A stretch of 64,000 bases of DNA from DATAEG01 sp051001975 (GTDB lineage: Bacteria > Actinomycetota > Actinomycetes > Mycobacteriales > Jatrophihabitantaceae), in NCBI GenBank assembly GCA_051001975.1, contig JBPCMU010000105.1:1-64000 (forward strand). The letters are read 5' to 3'. This document shows, in pieces, positions 26,870 to 35,127 of this stretch; the stretch's first letter is position 1; each line of letters opens with the position of its first letter. The notes beneath the pieces are model-generated. The model had not been told where the DNA came from. It searched no databases and worked only from the letters and a program-made list of their open reading frames with translations. The position numbers and the translations under genes were made by a program.

Positions 26870-28432
26870 GTGTTCGACACGCTCTCCGATCGCCTTTCCA
26901 CGGTCTTCAGCGGGTTGCGCGGCAAGGGCCGGCTCTCCGAAGCCGACATCGACGCCACCGCCCGTGAGATCCGCATTGCTCTGCTCGAGGCCGATGTCGC
27001 GCTGCCGGTGGTGCGTGCGTTCGTGGCTGCCGTCAAGGACAGATCCCGTGGCGAGGAGGTATCCCGTGCACTCAACCCGGCGCAGCAGGTCATCAAGATC
27101 GTCAACGAGGAGCTCGTCACCATCCTCGGTGGTGAGACCCGCAGGCTGACCTTCGCGAAGAATCCGCCGACGGTAATCATGCTGGCCGGCCTGCAGGGTG
27201 CCGGTAAGACGACGCTGGCCGGCAAGCTGGCCCACTGGCTGCGCGAGGAGGGCCACACCCCGCTGCTGGTGGCCTGCGATCTGCAGCGACCCAACGCCGT
27301 CACCCAGCTGCAGGTCGTCGGCGAACGGGCCGGAGTCGACGTCTACGCCCCGGAACCGGGCAACGTCGAGGGGAGCTTGCGACCCGAGCATGATTCATTC
27401 GGCGACCCGGTCAAGGTCGCCCGCGGCTCGATCGACTCGGCGCGGCGGTCCCAGCACGACATGGTCCTCGTCGACACCGCCGGCCGGCTGGGCATCGACG
27501 CGGACATGATGGCCCAGGCCGCCGCCATCCGTGACGCGGTGCAGCCGCAGGAAATCCTGTTCGTCGTCGATGCGATGGTCGGCCAGGATGCCGTCACCAC
27601 CGCAGAGGCATTCCGCGACGGCGTCGGATTCAGCGGCGTCGTGCTCACCAAACTGGACGGGGATGCCCGCGGCGGGGCTGCGCTCTCGGTACGTGAGGTC
27701 ACCGGCCAGCCGATCATGTTCGCCTCGAACGGCGAGGGCCTTACCGAGTTCGATGTGTTCCACCCCGACCGGATGGCCTCCCGCATCCTCGGGATGGGCG
27801 ACATGCTCACGCTCATCGAGCAGGCCGAGAAGAACTTCGACCAGGCCGAGGCCGAGAAGATGGCCGCCAAGCTGTCCGGCCAGGGCCAGTTCACGCTGGA
27901 GGACTTCCTCGACCAGCTACAGGCGATCCGGCGGATGGGTCCGATCGGCAACATCCTCGGCATGCTGCCGGGCATGGGTCAGATGAAAGAGGCTGTCAGC
28001 CAGATCGACGACAAGGATCTCGACCGCACCGCGGCGATCATCCGTTCGATGACGGCCGAAGAGCGGGAGAACCCGAAGCTGATCAATGGTTCGCGGCGGT
28101 TGCGCATCGCCAACGGTTCGGGCGTGATGATCAGCGAGGTGAACAACCTCGTCGACCGGTTCTTCGAGGCCCGCAAGATGATGACCCAGATGGGCGGCGC
28201 GATGGGCATGCCCGGCGCCCGGCGGTCGAACTCCAAGCGCAAGGCGGCCAAGGGAAAGAAGGGCAAGAAGGGCCGCGCGACGGGACGCGGTCCGACACAG
28301 GCCAAGGTCCCCAGCGGCTTCCCGACCATGCCGACCGGGGGTATGCCCGGCGGATTCGGTGGCGCTCCCGGTCAACTGCCGCCCGGTATGACGATGCCTG
28401 ACCTGAGCAAGCTCAACCTGCCCAAGAAATAG
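26870..28432 (+). CDS. ffh: Signal recognition particle protein Ffh
   Basis: A 520-residue SRP54 GTPase. The NG domain has P-loop GLQGAGKTTLAGKLA (about residue 106), DLQRPNAVTQL, VDTAGRLGID and TKLDGDARGGAALS. A Met-rich M domain from about residue 330 (MGPIGNILGMLPGMGQM, GVMISEVNNLVDRFFEARKMMTQMGG) binds SRP RNA and signal peptides. A basic Lys/Gly linker and a Gly/Pro/Met tail end the protein. GTG 26870 starts MFDTLSDRLS. It works with FtsY (14.5 kb). No SRP RNA gene was recognised in the window. Confidence 0.97.
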   Translation: MFDTLSDRLSTVFSGLRGKGRLSEADIDATAREIRIALLEADVALPVVRAFVAAVKDRSRGEEVSRALNPAQQVIKIVNEELVTILGGETRRLTFAKNPPTVIMLAGLQGAGKTTLAGKLAHWLREEGHTPLLVACDLQRPNAVTQLQVVGERAGVDVYAPEPGNVEGSLRPEHDSFGDPVKVARGSIDSARRSQHDMVLVDTAGRLGIDADMMAQAAAIRDAVQPQEILFVVDAMVGQDAVTTAEAFRDGVGFSGVVLTKLDGDARGGAALSVREVTGQPIMFASNGEGLTEFDVFHPDRMASRILGMGDMLTLIEQAEKNFDQAEAEKMAAKLSGQGQFTLEDFLDQLQAIRRMGPIGNILGMLPGMGQMKEAVSQIDDKDLDRTAAIIRSMTAEERENPKLINGSRRLRIANGSGVMISEVNNLVDRFFEARKMMTQMGGAMGMPGARRSNSKRKAAKGKKGKKGRATGRGPTQAKVPSGFPTMPTGGMPGGFGGAPGQLPPGMTMPDLSKLNLPKK

Positions 28433-28505
28433 CGCGCAGGAGCCGTTGCATGCAGATCGTTCCAGGCGGTCGCGGAGCGTGTCGCCGCTGCTGGTGAAAA
28501 ACTGG

Positions 28506-28721
28506 CTAGCCGACCCGCACTTTCGTATCGGCGACACCGATCACGTCACCGCGCTGTAGTTGCTTGCCGCGGCGGACCTCGGGCCGCCCGTTGACCGTCA
28601 CGATGTCCTGGGCCAGTATCGCCTTCGCGTCGCTGCCGCTCTCGATGAAGTCGGCGAGCTTGAGGAACTGGCCGAGGCGGATCGTGCCGTCCTTCACCAC
28701 GACCTCGCGCATGCTGCTCAT
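28506..28721 (-). CDS. S4-domain RNA-binding protein (YaaA/RqcP-like small family)
   Basis: A 71-residue protein: MSSMREVVVKDGTIRLGQFL, then the S4 core LADFIESGSDAKAILAQ and VTVNGRPEVRRGKQLQRGDVI. It is the small stand-alone S4 domain that binds structured RNA, usually rRNA or ribosome-associated RNA. A much longer open frame upstream is not real. It is convergent with ffh, with 73 bp between (28433-28505) in which I see no clear terminator. Confidence 0.85.
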   Translation of the reverse strand: MSSMREVVVKDGTIRLGQFLKLADFIESGSDAKAILAQDIVTVNGRPEVRRGKQLQRGDVIGVADTKVRVG

Positions 28722-28785
28722 CCTTCGCGGAGTAACCAGCTGAGGGCGACGATCCGCGGCGGCCGTCGCCCCGGCGTGGGCGGCC

Positions 28786-29058
28786 TCATGCGGTGGCGTA
28801 CCGCTTCGCGGCGCGCGCCCGAGCCTTCGCGGCCTCCTCGTCCCGATCGCGTGGCTCAGCGGTCGTGACCAGATCCTGAAGCAGGTGGCCGGTGATGTGG
28901 GCGATTTCTGCCACGGCAGCGTCGAACGCTTCTTGATTCGCCTTCGACGGTTTGGTGCTGCCGCTGACCTTGCGGACGTACTGCAGCGCCGCAGCATGCA
29001 CCTCCTCGGAGGTGGCGGCAGGCTCGAAGTTATGCAGGGTTCGAATGTTGCGGCACAT
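28786..29058 (-). CDS. DUF2277 family protein
   Basis: A 90-residue protein with the family opening MCRNIRTLHNFEPAATSEEV and VRKVSGSTKPSKANQEAF, ending in a charged Arg/Ala helix. DUF2277 is a small conserved family of unknown function. GGAGGC lies directly before the ATG. It is divergent from the HerA-like ATPase gene and upstream of the S4-domain gene on the same strand, 64 bp away. Confidence 0.85.
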   Translation of the reverse strand: MCRNIRTLHNFEPAATSEEVHAAALQYVRKVSGSTKPSKANQEAFDAAVAEIAHITGHLLQDLVTTAEPRDRDEEAAKARARAAKRYATA

Positions 29059-29165
29059 GCCTCCAGCTTTGCAGGCGGTCGTTGCCTTCGCCAGCGACCC
29101 GCCTGTTCTACGCTATCCCCGCCGGCGGCGGTCGCTGCCGAACGCAGGTGTGAGAGGACGTCCCG

Positions 29166-30752
29166 ATGGCTGACGATACGAAGACCGTGGGGACGGGTGC
29201 GGCGGCCCGCATCGCCGCCGGATACACCACCGATGGTTCGGCTCTGGCGCTCGGTGCAGTGGTACTCGAGGGCACCGCGCATCCTGACGCGCAAGTGAAG
29301 CTGCCGCTGGCGATGATGAACCGGCACGGCCTGGTCGCCGGTGCGACCGGCACCGGCAAGACCCGCACCCTGCAGTTGATGGCCGAGCAACTCTCGGCAG
29401 CGGGAGTGCCGGTGGTGCTCGCCGATATGAAGGGCGACCTGTCCGGTCTCGCGGCGCCGGGTCAGTCGAACGACAAGATCACGTCTCGCGCGGGCGAGAC
29501 CGGGGCACAATGGGCGCCGACCGCGTACCCGTGTGAGTTCTTGGCTCTCGGCGGCCTCGGCAACGGCGTGCCGGTGCGCGCGACGATGACCGCATTCGGC
29601 CCGACCCTGCTGTCGAAGGTGCTCGGCCTGAACGGCACCCAGGAGTCGTCGCTCGGACTCGTCTTCCACTACGCCGACGGTGCCGGCTTGCCGCTATTGG
29701 ATCTCAAGGACCTTCGCGCCGTGATCAGCTACCTCGTCAGCGACGAGGGCAAGGGTGATCTGAAGAATCTCGGCGGCCTGTCCTCCTCGACTGCGGGGGT
29801 GATCCTGCGATCCCTGATCACCTTGTCCGACAACGGCGGCGACGCGTTCTTCGGTGAGCCGGAGTGGGAGCCTGCCGACCTTATCCGGACCGCACCCGAC
29901 GGCCGCGGGGTCATCTCCGCAGTCGAGTTGGCGTCCGTGCAGGACAAGCCTCAACTGTTCTCGACGTTCCTGATGTGGCTGTTGGCCGACCTGTTCCACG
30001 AGCTACCAGAAGTCGGTGACGCGGACAAGCCGAAGCTGGTGTTCTTCTTCGACGAGGCGCACCTGCTCTTCAATGGAGCCAGCAAGGCATTCCTCGACGC
30101 AGTGACGCAGACTGTCCGGTTGATCCGGTCGAAGAGTGTCGGCATCTTCTTCGTCACGCAGGTGCCCGGTGACCTTCCGGACAGCGTCCTCGGCCAGTTG
30201 GGCAACCGCGTCCAGCACGCCCTGCGCGCGTTCACCCCGGACGACGCAACCGCGCTGAAGCAGGCTGTCCGCACCTACCCGAAGACCGATGACTACGACC
30301 TGGCCACCCTGCTCACCCAGATGGGCACCGGCGAGGCAGTGGTGACGGTGCTGTCGGAGAAGGGCGCGCCGACGCCGGTCGCCTGGACCCGGCTGGAGCC
30401 GCCGAAGGCCGATATGGGCGCGCTGGACGCGACCGTGCAGCAGCAGGCGGTGGCCGCCTCGACCCTGTTGCCGAAGTACGGCCAGGCCGTCGATCGCGAG
30501 TCGGCGTACGAGAAGCTCGCGGCCAGACTCGCTCCGCCCGCGCCTACCCCGCAGGAGCAAGCGCCGGCCCAGCAGGCCCAGCCGAAGCAGGCACCACCAC
30601 CCAAGGCGACACCGAAGAAGAAGGATGACGACGGGCTCATCGGCGGCATCATGAAGTCGACGGCGTTCAAGTCTTTCGCCCGCTCAGCCGGGACCTCACT
30701 GGCCCGCGAGATCACCCGCGGCGTGTTCGGCATCGGCAAGCGCAGCCGCTGA
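29166..30752 (+). CDS. HerA-like ATPase (DUF853 helicase family)
   Basis: A 528-residue cytoplasmic FtsK/HerA-type ATPase of the DUF853 family. Walker A is GATGTGKTRTL (about residue 59), Walker B VFFFDEAHLLF (about 292), with a sensor-like FFVTQVPGDLPD and an arginine-rich QLGNRVQHALRAF. A Pro/Gln/Lys linker (about 455-480) precedes a helical C-terminus (MKSTAFKSFARSAGTSLARE). Hexameric DNA pumping is inferred from the superfamily; no nuclease partner such as NurA is nearby. ATG 29166 follows GAGAGGACG. Confidence 0.9.
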   Translation: MADDTKTVGTGAAARIAAGYTTDGSALALGAVVLEGTAHPDAQVKLPLAMMNRHGLVAGATGTGKTRTLQLMAEQLSAAGVPVVLADMKGDLSGLAAPGQSNDKITSRAGETGAQWAPTAYPCEFLALGGLGNGVPVRATMTAFGPTLLSKVLGLNGTQESSLGLVFHYADGAGLPLLDLKDLRAVISYLVSDEGKGDLKNLGGLSSSTAGVILRSLITLSDNGGDAFFGEPEWEPADLIRTAPDGRGVISAVELASVQDKPQLFSTFLMWLLADLFHELPEVGDADKPKLVFFFDEAHLLFNGASKAFLDAVTQTVRLIRSKSVGIFFVTQVPGDLPDSVLGQLGNRVQHALRAFTPDDATALKQAVRTYPKTDDYDLATLLTQMGTGEAVVTVLSEKGAPTPVAWTRLEPPKADMGALDATVQQQAVAASTLLPKYGQAVDRESAYEKLAARLAPPAPTPQEQAPAQQAQPKQAPPPKATPKKKDDDGLIGGIMKSTAFKSFARSAGTSLAREITRGVFGIGKRSR

Positions 30753-30757
30753 CCTCC

Positions 30758-31834
30758 ATGGGCGCACTGAGGGTCACGGGTGTGTTCCTCCCCGACGAGA
30801 CGGTGCGCGATGTCTGGATCGTCGACGGCCGGCTCAGCTTCACGCCGATCCCGGACGCGCACCTCATCGCCGACGGTGGCTGGATCATCCCGGGATTCGT
30901 GGATGCGCACTGCCACATCGGCCTGTCCCCGGAGGGATTCGTCGACGATCCGGACGGCCAGGCAGCGCAGGCGATGCTCAGCCGGGACGCCGGTGCGCTG
31001 CTGTTGCGCGATGCCGGCTCACCGGTGGACAACCGCAGCGTCCAGGCGCGTGCGGACCTGCCGCGACTGGTTCGGGCGGCCCGGCACATCGCGCGCACCC
31101 ACCGCTACATCCGCCACCTCGGTATCGAGATCGAGCCGGATCGCCTCGTTGCCGAGGTCGAGACGCAGGCCGGGCTCGGCGACGGTTGGGTGAAGCTGGC
31201 AGCCGACTGGATCGACAGGGACGTAGGCGATCTCACCGCGACCTGGCCGGACGACGCGCTGGCTGCAGCGATCGGCCGCGCTCACGAGCTCGGGGTTCGA
31301 GTGGCCGCGCACGTCTTCGGCGAGGCGGCATTGCCCGGGCTGATTCGCGCAGGCGTCGACTCCATCGAGCACGGCACCGGTCTCACCGACGATCTCCTGG
31401 ACGACGTTGCGCGATCGGGCGCGGCTGTGGTGCCGACGCTGATCAACATCGATACGTTTCCGCAGATCGCCGCGCAGGCGGCGGAGAAGTTTCCGCAGTA
31501 CGCCGCGCACATGCGCTCGTTGCTGGCCACCTCCCGGCAACGGATCCGCGCGGCCTGGGAGGCGGGCGTTCCCGTCTTCGCCGGTACCGATGCAGGTGGC
31601 TCTCTGCGGCATGGGCTCGTCCAGGACGAGATCCGGGCTCTCGTCGAGGCCGGCATCCCGCAGCCAGAGGTGATCGCGCAGGCATCGTGGCGGGCGCGTG
31701 AATGGCTGGGCTGGCCCGGTCTGACCGAGGGCGCGCCGGCCGATCTGGTCGTGTACGACGCCGATCCGCGGGTTGAGTTGGCGACGATCGTCGAGCCGCG
31801 TCGCATCGTGTTGCGCGGTGCGGTGGTGGGGTAG
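30758..31834 (+). CDS. Amidohydrolase family protein
   Basis: A 358-residue metal-dependent hydrolase starting 5 bp after the HerA-like gene. Metal ligands appear as DAHCHIGL (strand 1), His in VAAHVFGE, His in DSIEHGTGL and Asp in VFAGTDAGGSL. The C-terminus has the family beta-sandwich return (APADLVVYDADPRVELATIV). It resembles the imidazolonepropionase/prolidase-like branch of the superfamily. The substrate is not identifiable. Translation is probably coupled to the ATPase gene. Confidence 0.85.
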   Translation: MGALRVTGVFLPDETVRDVWIVDGRLSFTPIPDAHLIADGGWIIPGFVDAHCHIGLSPEGFVDDPDGQAAQAMLSRDAGALLLRDAGSPVDNRSVQARADLPRLVRAARHIARTHRYIRHLGIEIEPDRLVAEVETQAGLGDGWVKLAADWIDRDVGDLTATWPDDALAAAIGRAHELGVRVAAHVFGEAALPGLIRAGVDSIEHGTGLTDDLLDDVARSGAAVVPTLINIDTFPQIAAQAAEKFPQYAAHMRSLLATSRQRIRAAWEAGVPVFAGTDAGGSLRHGLVQDEIRALVEAGIPQPEVIAQASWRAREWLGWPGLTEGAPADLVVYDADPRVELATIVEPRRIVLRGAVVG

Positions 31835-31866
31835 CGCAGCGTCGAAAGTCGATGCCGCCCGGCCCG

Positions 31867-31872
31867 TAGCAT
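31867..31872 (+). promoter_or_regulatory. -10 element of a probable leaderless transcript (proS)
   Basis: TAGCAT ends 7 nt before ATG 31880. No Shine-Dalgarno site lies in between, so the mRNA is predicted to start at the ATG. Confidence 0.5.
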
Positions 31873-31879
31873 TCCGGCT

Positions 31880-33286
31880 ATGGCCCGCAGCCCAGTGCTA
31901 ACCCCGCAGCAGGACGACTTCCCTCGTTGGTATCAGGACGTCATCGCGAAGGCGGAGCTGGCCGACAACGGCCCGGTCCGGGGCACCATGGTCGTCCGGC
32001 CCTACGGCTGGTCCATCTGGGAACGGATGCAGGCAGCGATGGACGAGCGGATCAAGGCAGCGGGCGCGGAGAACGCCTACTTCCCGCTGTTCATCCCGGA
32101 GTCGTATCTGAGCCGGGAGGCCGAGCATGTCGAGGGGTTCAGCCCTGAGCTTGCAGTCGTCACGCACGCCGGCGGCAAAGATCTGGACGAGCCGATCGTG
32201 GTGCGGCCCACGTCCGAGACGATCATCGGCGAGTACATGGCCAAGTGGGTGCAGAGCTACCGCGACCTGCCACTGCTGCTGAACCAGTGGTGCAACGTGG
32301 TGCGCTGGGAACTGCGGCCTCGGATGTTCCTGCGCACCACTGAATTCCTCTGGCAGGAAGGCCACACCGCGCACGCAACGTACGACGACGCGCGTGACTA
32401 CGCCGAGCGGATCGCGCGCGAGGTGTACCGCGACATGGTCGTCAACGTCCTGGCGATCCCGGTCGTGGTCGGCCGTAAGACGAAGCAGGAACGCTTTGCC
32501 GGCGCCATCAACTCGACTGCGTTGGAGTCGATGATGCGTGACGGCAAGGCGCTGCAGATGGGCACCAGCCACGAGCTCGGGCAGAACTTCGCGAAGGCGT
32601 TCGACATCCGCTACCTCGCAGCCACTGGTCAGCAGGAGTTCGCCTGGACGACGTCGTGGGGCACCTCATGGCGGATGCTCGGCGGCCTGATCATGGTGCA
32701 CGGTGACGACGACGGCTTGCGCGTCCCGCCGGCGCTGGCTCCCACCCAGGTCGTGGTGTTGGCGATCAAGCCGGAGGTGGCGGAGGTGGCCCACCGCCTC
32801 GGTGCCGAGCTCACTGCGGCCGGCGTGCGGGTCAAGGTCGACGACCGCGATCTGCCGTTCGGTAGACGCGCGGTGGACTGGGAGCTCAAGGGCGTCCCGC
32901 TGCGCGTCGAGGTCGGACCGCGGGACCTGGCCGTGGACACCGTGACGCTCGTGCGCCGATTGACCGCCGCCGGGAAGTCCTCAGTACCCCTTTCGGCGCT
33001 GACCGAGACGATCACCGCGGCGCTCGCCGAGGATCAGGCGACGATGCTCGCCGCCGCAACGGATCTACAGAACTCGCGGATCACGCCGGTGCGCACGCTC
33101 GACGAAGCGGTCGAGGCGTGTGCGGCCGGTTGGGCGCGGATGGCCTGGTCGGATCTCGGCGAGGAGGGGGAGACCACCCTCGCGCAGTCCGCGATCAGCG
33201 TGCGCTGCCTGCAGCGTGCGGACGGCACCGTGCCGGAGCGTGACGACGAGGCGGACCTGGTCGCCTTCGTCGGGCGCAGCTACTGA
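31880..33286 (+). CDS. proS: Prolyl-tRNA synthetase, archaeal/eukaryotic-type short form
   Basis: A 468-residue class II aminoacyl-tRNA synthetase charging tRNA-Pro. Motif 2 is in WELRPRMFLRTTEFLWQEGHTAH, RPTSETII is the ATP/proline site and motif 3 lies near SHELGQNF. The anticodon-binding domain follows (VVVLAIKPEVAEVAHRLGAEL, DDRDLPFGRRAVDWELKGVP). The C-terminus ends in RSY, as in ProS type 3. There is no INS editing domain between motifs 2 and 3, unlike the common bacterial enzyme of about 570 residues, so mischarged Ala-tRNA-Pro would need a separate editor. Whether a bacterial-type copy exists elsewhere is unknown. Confidence 0.95.
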   Translation: MARSPVLTPQQDDFPRWYQDVIAKAELADNGPVRGTMVVRPYGWSIWERMQAAMDERIKAAGAENAYFPLFIPESYLSREAEHVEGFSPELAVVTHAGGKDLDEPIVVRPTSETIIGEYMAKWVQSYRDLPLLLNQWCNVVRWELRPRMFLRTTEFLWQEGHTAHATYDDARDYAERIAREVYRDMVVNVLAIPVVVGRKTKQERFAGAINSTALESMMRDGKALQMGTSHELGQNFAKAFDIRYLAATGQQEFAWTTSWGTSWRMLGGLIMVHGDDDGLRVPPALAPTQVVVLAIKPEVAEVAHRLGAELTAAGVRVKVDDRDLPFGRRAVDWELKGVPLRVEVGPRDLAVDTVTLVRRLTAAGKSSVPLSALTETITAALAEDQATMLAAATDLQNSRITPVRTLDEAVEACAAGWARMAWSDLGEEGETTLAQSAISVRCLQRADGTVPERDDEADLVAFVGRSY

Positions 33287-33321
33287 CCGGTTACCGAAGC
33301 TGTCCGGCCGCCCGATCCCAC

Positions 33322-33723
33322 TCAACATGATGGGCGAGCCGCGACGATCTCGAGCTCGTAGCCGTCCTCGTCGGTAAGGAACGCGGCGTAGTGGTCCGGC
33401 CCGCCGGCGTGCGGGTACGCATCGGCGAACAGGGGCTGCCAGCCGTGCTCCGGGGCTGATCCGGCGATCGCGTCGACTGTCTCGGTGTCTGCAGCGGTGA
33501 CCGCCAGATGGTTCATCCCTGGTGCGGTACGCAAGTGCGCCTCGCCGGTGAGGTCGGGCGACTGCTCCACGACGACATAGCTGCCGTCGGGTGCACGCCA
33601 CGAATGCCCGCCCGGCCAATCCTGGAAATCGGCCCACCCGAGCGCGTCGAACAACCAGCCCCACGCCGTCCGGGCTCGGTCGAGATCAGGCACCCAGATC
33701 TCGACGTGATGCACGGCAGCCAC
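33322..33723 (-). CDS. VOC (glyoxalase/bleomycin-resistance-like) family protein
   Basis: A 133-residue vicinal-oxygen-chelate protein: first module HHVEIWVPDLDRARTAWGWL with a His metal ligand, second module MNHLAVTAADTETVDAI and the terminal EDGYELEIVAA with a Glu ligand. Members bind a divalent metal and act as lyases, dioxygenases or simple binders; the substrate cannot be told. GTG 33723 is the start. It is convergent with proS (35 bp) and divergent from the MFS gene (41 bp). Confidence 0.85.
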   Translation of the reverse strand: MAAVHHVEIWVPDLDRARTAWGWLFDALGWADFQDWPGGHSWRAPDGSYVVVEQSPDLTGEAHLRTAPGMNHLAVTAADTETVDAIAGSAPEHGWQPLFADAYPHAGGPDHYAAFLTDEDGYELEIVAARPSC

Positions 33724-33764
33724 CGTTGCATCGTGTCACCTCGCCACGCGGGACAATCAGCGCC

Positions 33765-35117
33765 GTGACGATGCTGGGTTGGCAGCCGAGGCGAAATGTT
33801 GCCGTCCGGGGCTGGCTCGTCGCAGTCCTCGTCTACTTCGCCGCGGTGTTCAACCGCGCATCGCTCGGCGTCGCCGGTCTGCAGGCGCAGCATCGGTTCG
33901 GGATCTCGCCGGGCCAGCTCAGCACGTTCGTGTTGCTGCAGCTCGGCGTCTACGCGGCGATGCAGGTCCCGACCGGCGTCCTGGTCGATCGGTACGGACC
34001 GAGGCGGCTGCTGCTCACCTCAGCGGCGCTGATGGGCGCTGCGCAGTTGATCTTCGCGGCTGCGCCGAGCTATCCGATGGCGCTGACCGCACGGGCCCTG
34101 CTCGGCTGTGGCGATGCGATGGCGTTTATCAGCGTGTTGCGCTACGCCGCCGGCCAGTTCGCGCCTCGCCGCTACCCGGTGGTGGTCGCGTTGACGGGAA
34201 TGGCCGGTGCCGCCGGGAACGTGCTGGCCACGGTTCCGCTATCTGCTGCGCTGGCCCATCTGGGGTGGGCACCGGCTTTCGTGGGTGCGGGCGTGGTGAC
34301 GTTGCTGACCGGTGCGCTGGTCTTCGTCGAGCTGCCTCGGCCGGCCCGCTTCGAGACACCCGAGCTCACCGTTGCGCAAATGCGGGCGCGGGTCGCGCGG
34401 GTGTTCGGCCGGATGCGCGAAGCGTGGCAGCTGCCCGGCACCCGGGTCGGGTTCTGGCTGCACTTCGACTGCATGGGTGCAACGACGACCTTCGGCGTGC
34501 TCTGGGGCGTTCCCTACCTAATCGACGGCGCCGGATTCTCCCGGGCGAGCGCGAGTGCAGTACTGCTGCTGTCGGTGGTCGTCACAGTGGTGGCCAGCCC
34601 GCTGATCGGTTGGGCCACGGCACGCTGGCCGCTGGTCCGGATCCCGCTGGCCATCTCCGTGTGTGTGGCCACCACCGGCGGTTGGATCGCGATGCTGGCT
34701 CTGTCCAGACCGCCGCAGGGGATGCTCATCGTGCTGGTCGCGGTGATGGTGATCGGCGGGCCGGCGTCGGCGATCGGGTTCGCGCTGGCCCGCGACTACA
34801 ACGGCGCCTCGACGCTGGGTACTGCGACCGGGGTGGTCAACGTCGGCGGGTTCGTCGCAGCTGTGCTGACGTCGATGGCGGTCGGCGTGCTGCTGGACGC
34901 AGTAGGGACGACCGTCGACGGATACCGCGTCGCGATGGCGGCGCTGCCGGCCGTCCAACTGCTTGGCCTGATCCAACTGGTCCGCTGGTGGCGGCGCGCG
35001 CGGCACCGGGTGCTGGAGCACTTGGCCCGCGGCGAGCATGCGCCCGTGCGGATCGTGCGCCGGCGCTGGGATCTCGCCGAGCGGTCCGGGCCAACCGCCG
35101 GAACGGGCGGACACTAA
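33765..35117 (+). CDS. Major facilitator superfamily transporter
   Basis: A 450-residue 12-TM carrier. TM1 follows MTMLGWQPRRNVAVRGWL and the loop 2-3 motif appears as GVLVDRYGPRRLLL. FNRASLGVAGLQAQHRFGIS resembles the NarK/anion symporter-like and glucarate-type MFS groups. GTG 33765 is preceded by GACAAT 7 nt upstream (possible leaderless start). A long open frame upstream overlaps the divergent VOC gene and is rejected. Substrate unknown. The following amidohydrolase has its own promoter. Confidence 0.9.
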   Translation: MTMLGWQPRRNVAVRGWLVAVLVYFAAVFNRASLGVAGLQAQHRFGISPGQLSTFVLLQLGVYAAMQVPTGVLVDRYGPRRLLLTSAALMGAAQLIFAAAPSYPMALTARALLGCGDAMAFISVLRYAAGQFAPRRYPVVVALTGMAGAAGNVLATVPLSAALAHLGWAPAFVGAGVVTLLTGALVFVELPRPARFETPELTVAQMRARVARVFGRMREAWQLPGTRVGFWLHFDCMGATTTFGVLWGVPYLIDGAGFSRASASAVLLLSVVVTVVASPLIGWATARWPLVRIPLAISVCVATTGGWIAMLALSRPPQGMLIVLVAVMVIGGPASAIGFALARDYNGASTLGTATGVVNVGGFVAAVLTSMAVGVLLDAVGTTVDGYRVAMAALPAVQLLGLIQLVRWWRRARHRVLEHLARGEHAPVRIVRRRWDLAERSGPTAGTGGH

Positions 35118-35120
35118 GGT
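35115..35120 (+). promoter_or_regulatory. -10 element of a probable leaderless transcript (amidohydrolase)
   Basis: TAAGGT overlaps the TAA stop of the MFS gene and ends 7 nt before ATG 35128. No Shine-Dalgarno sequence is present. Confidence 0.5.
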
Positions 35121-35127
35121 CGCAGAT

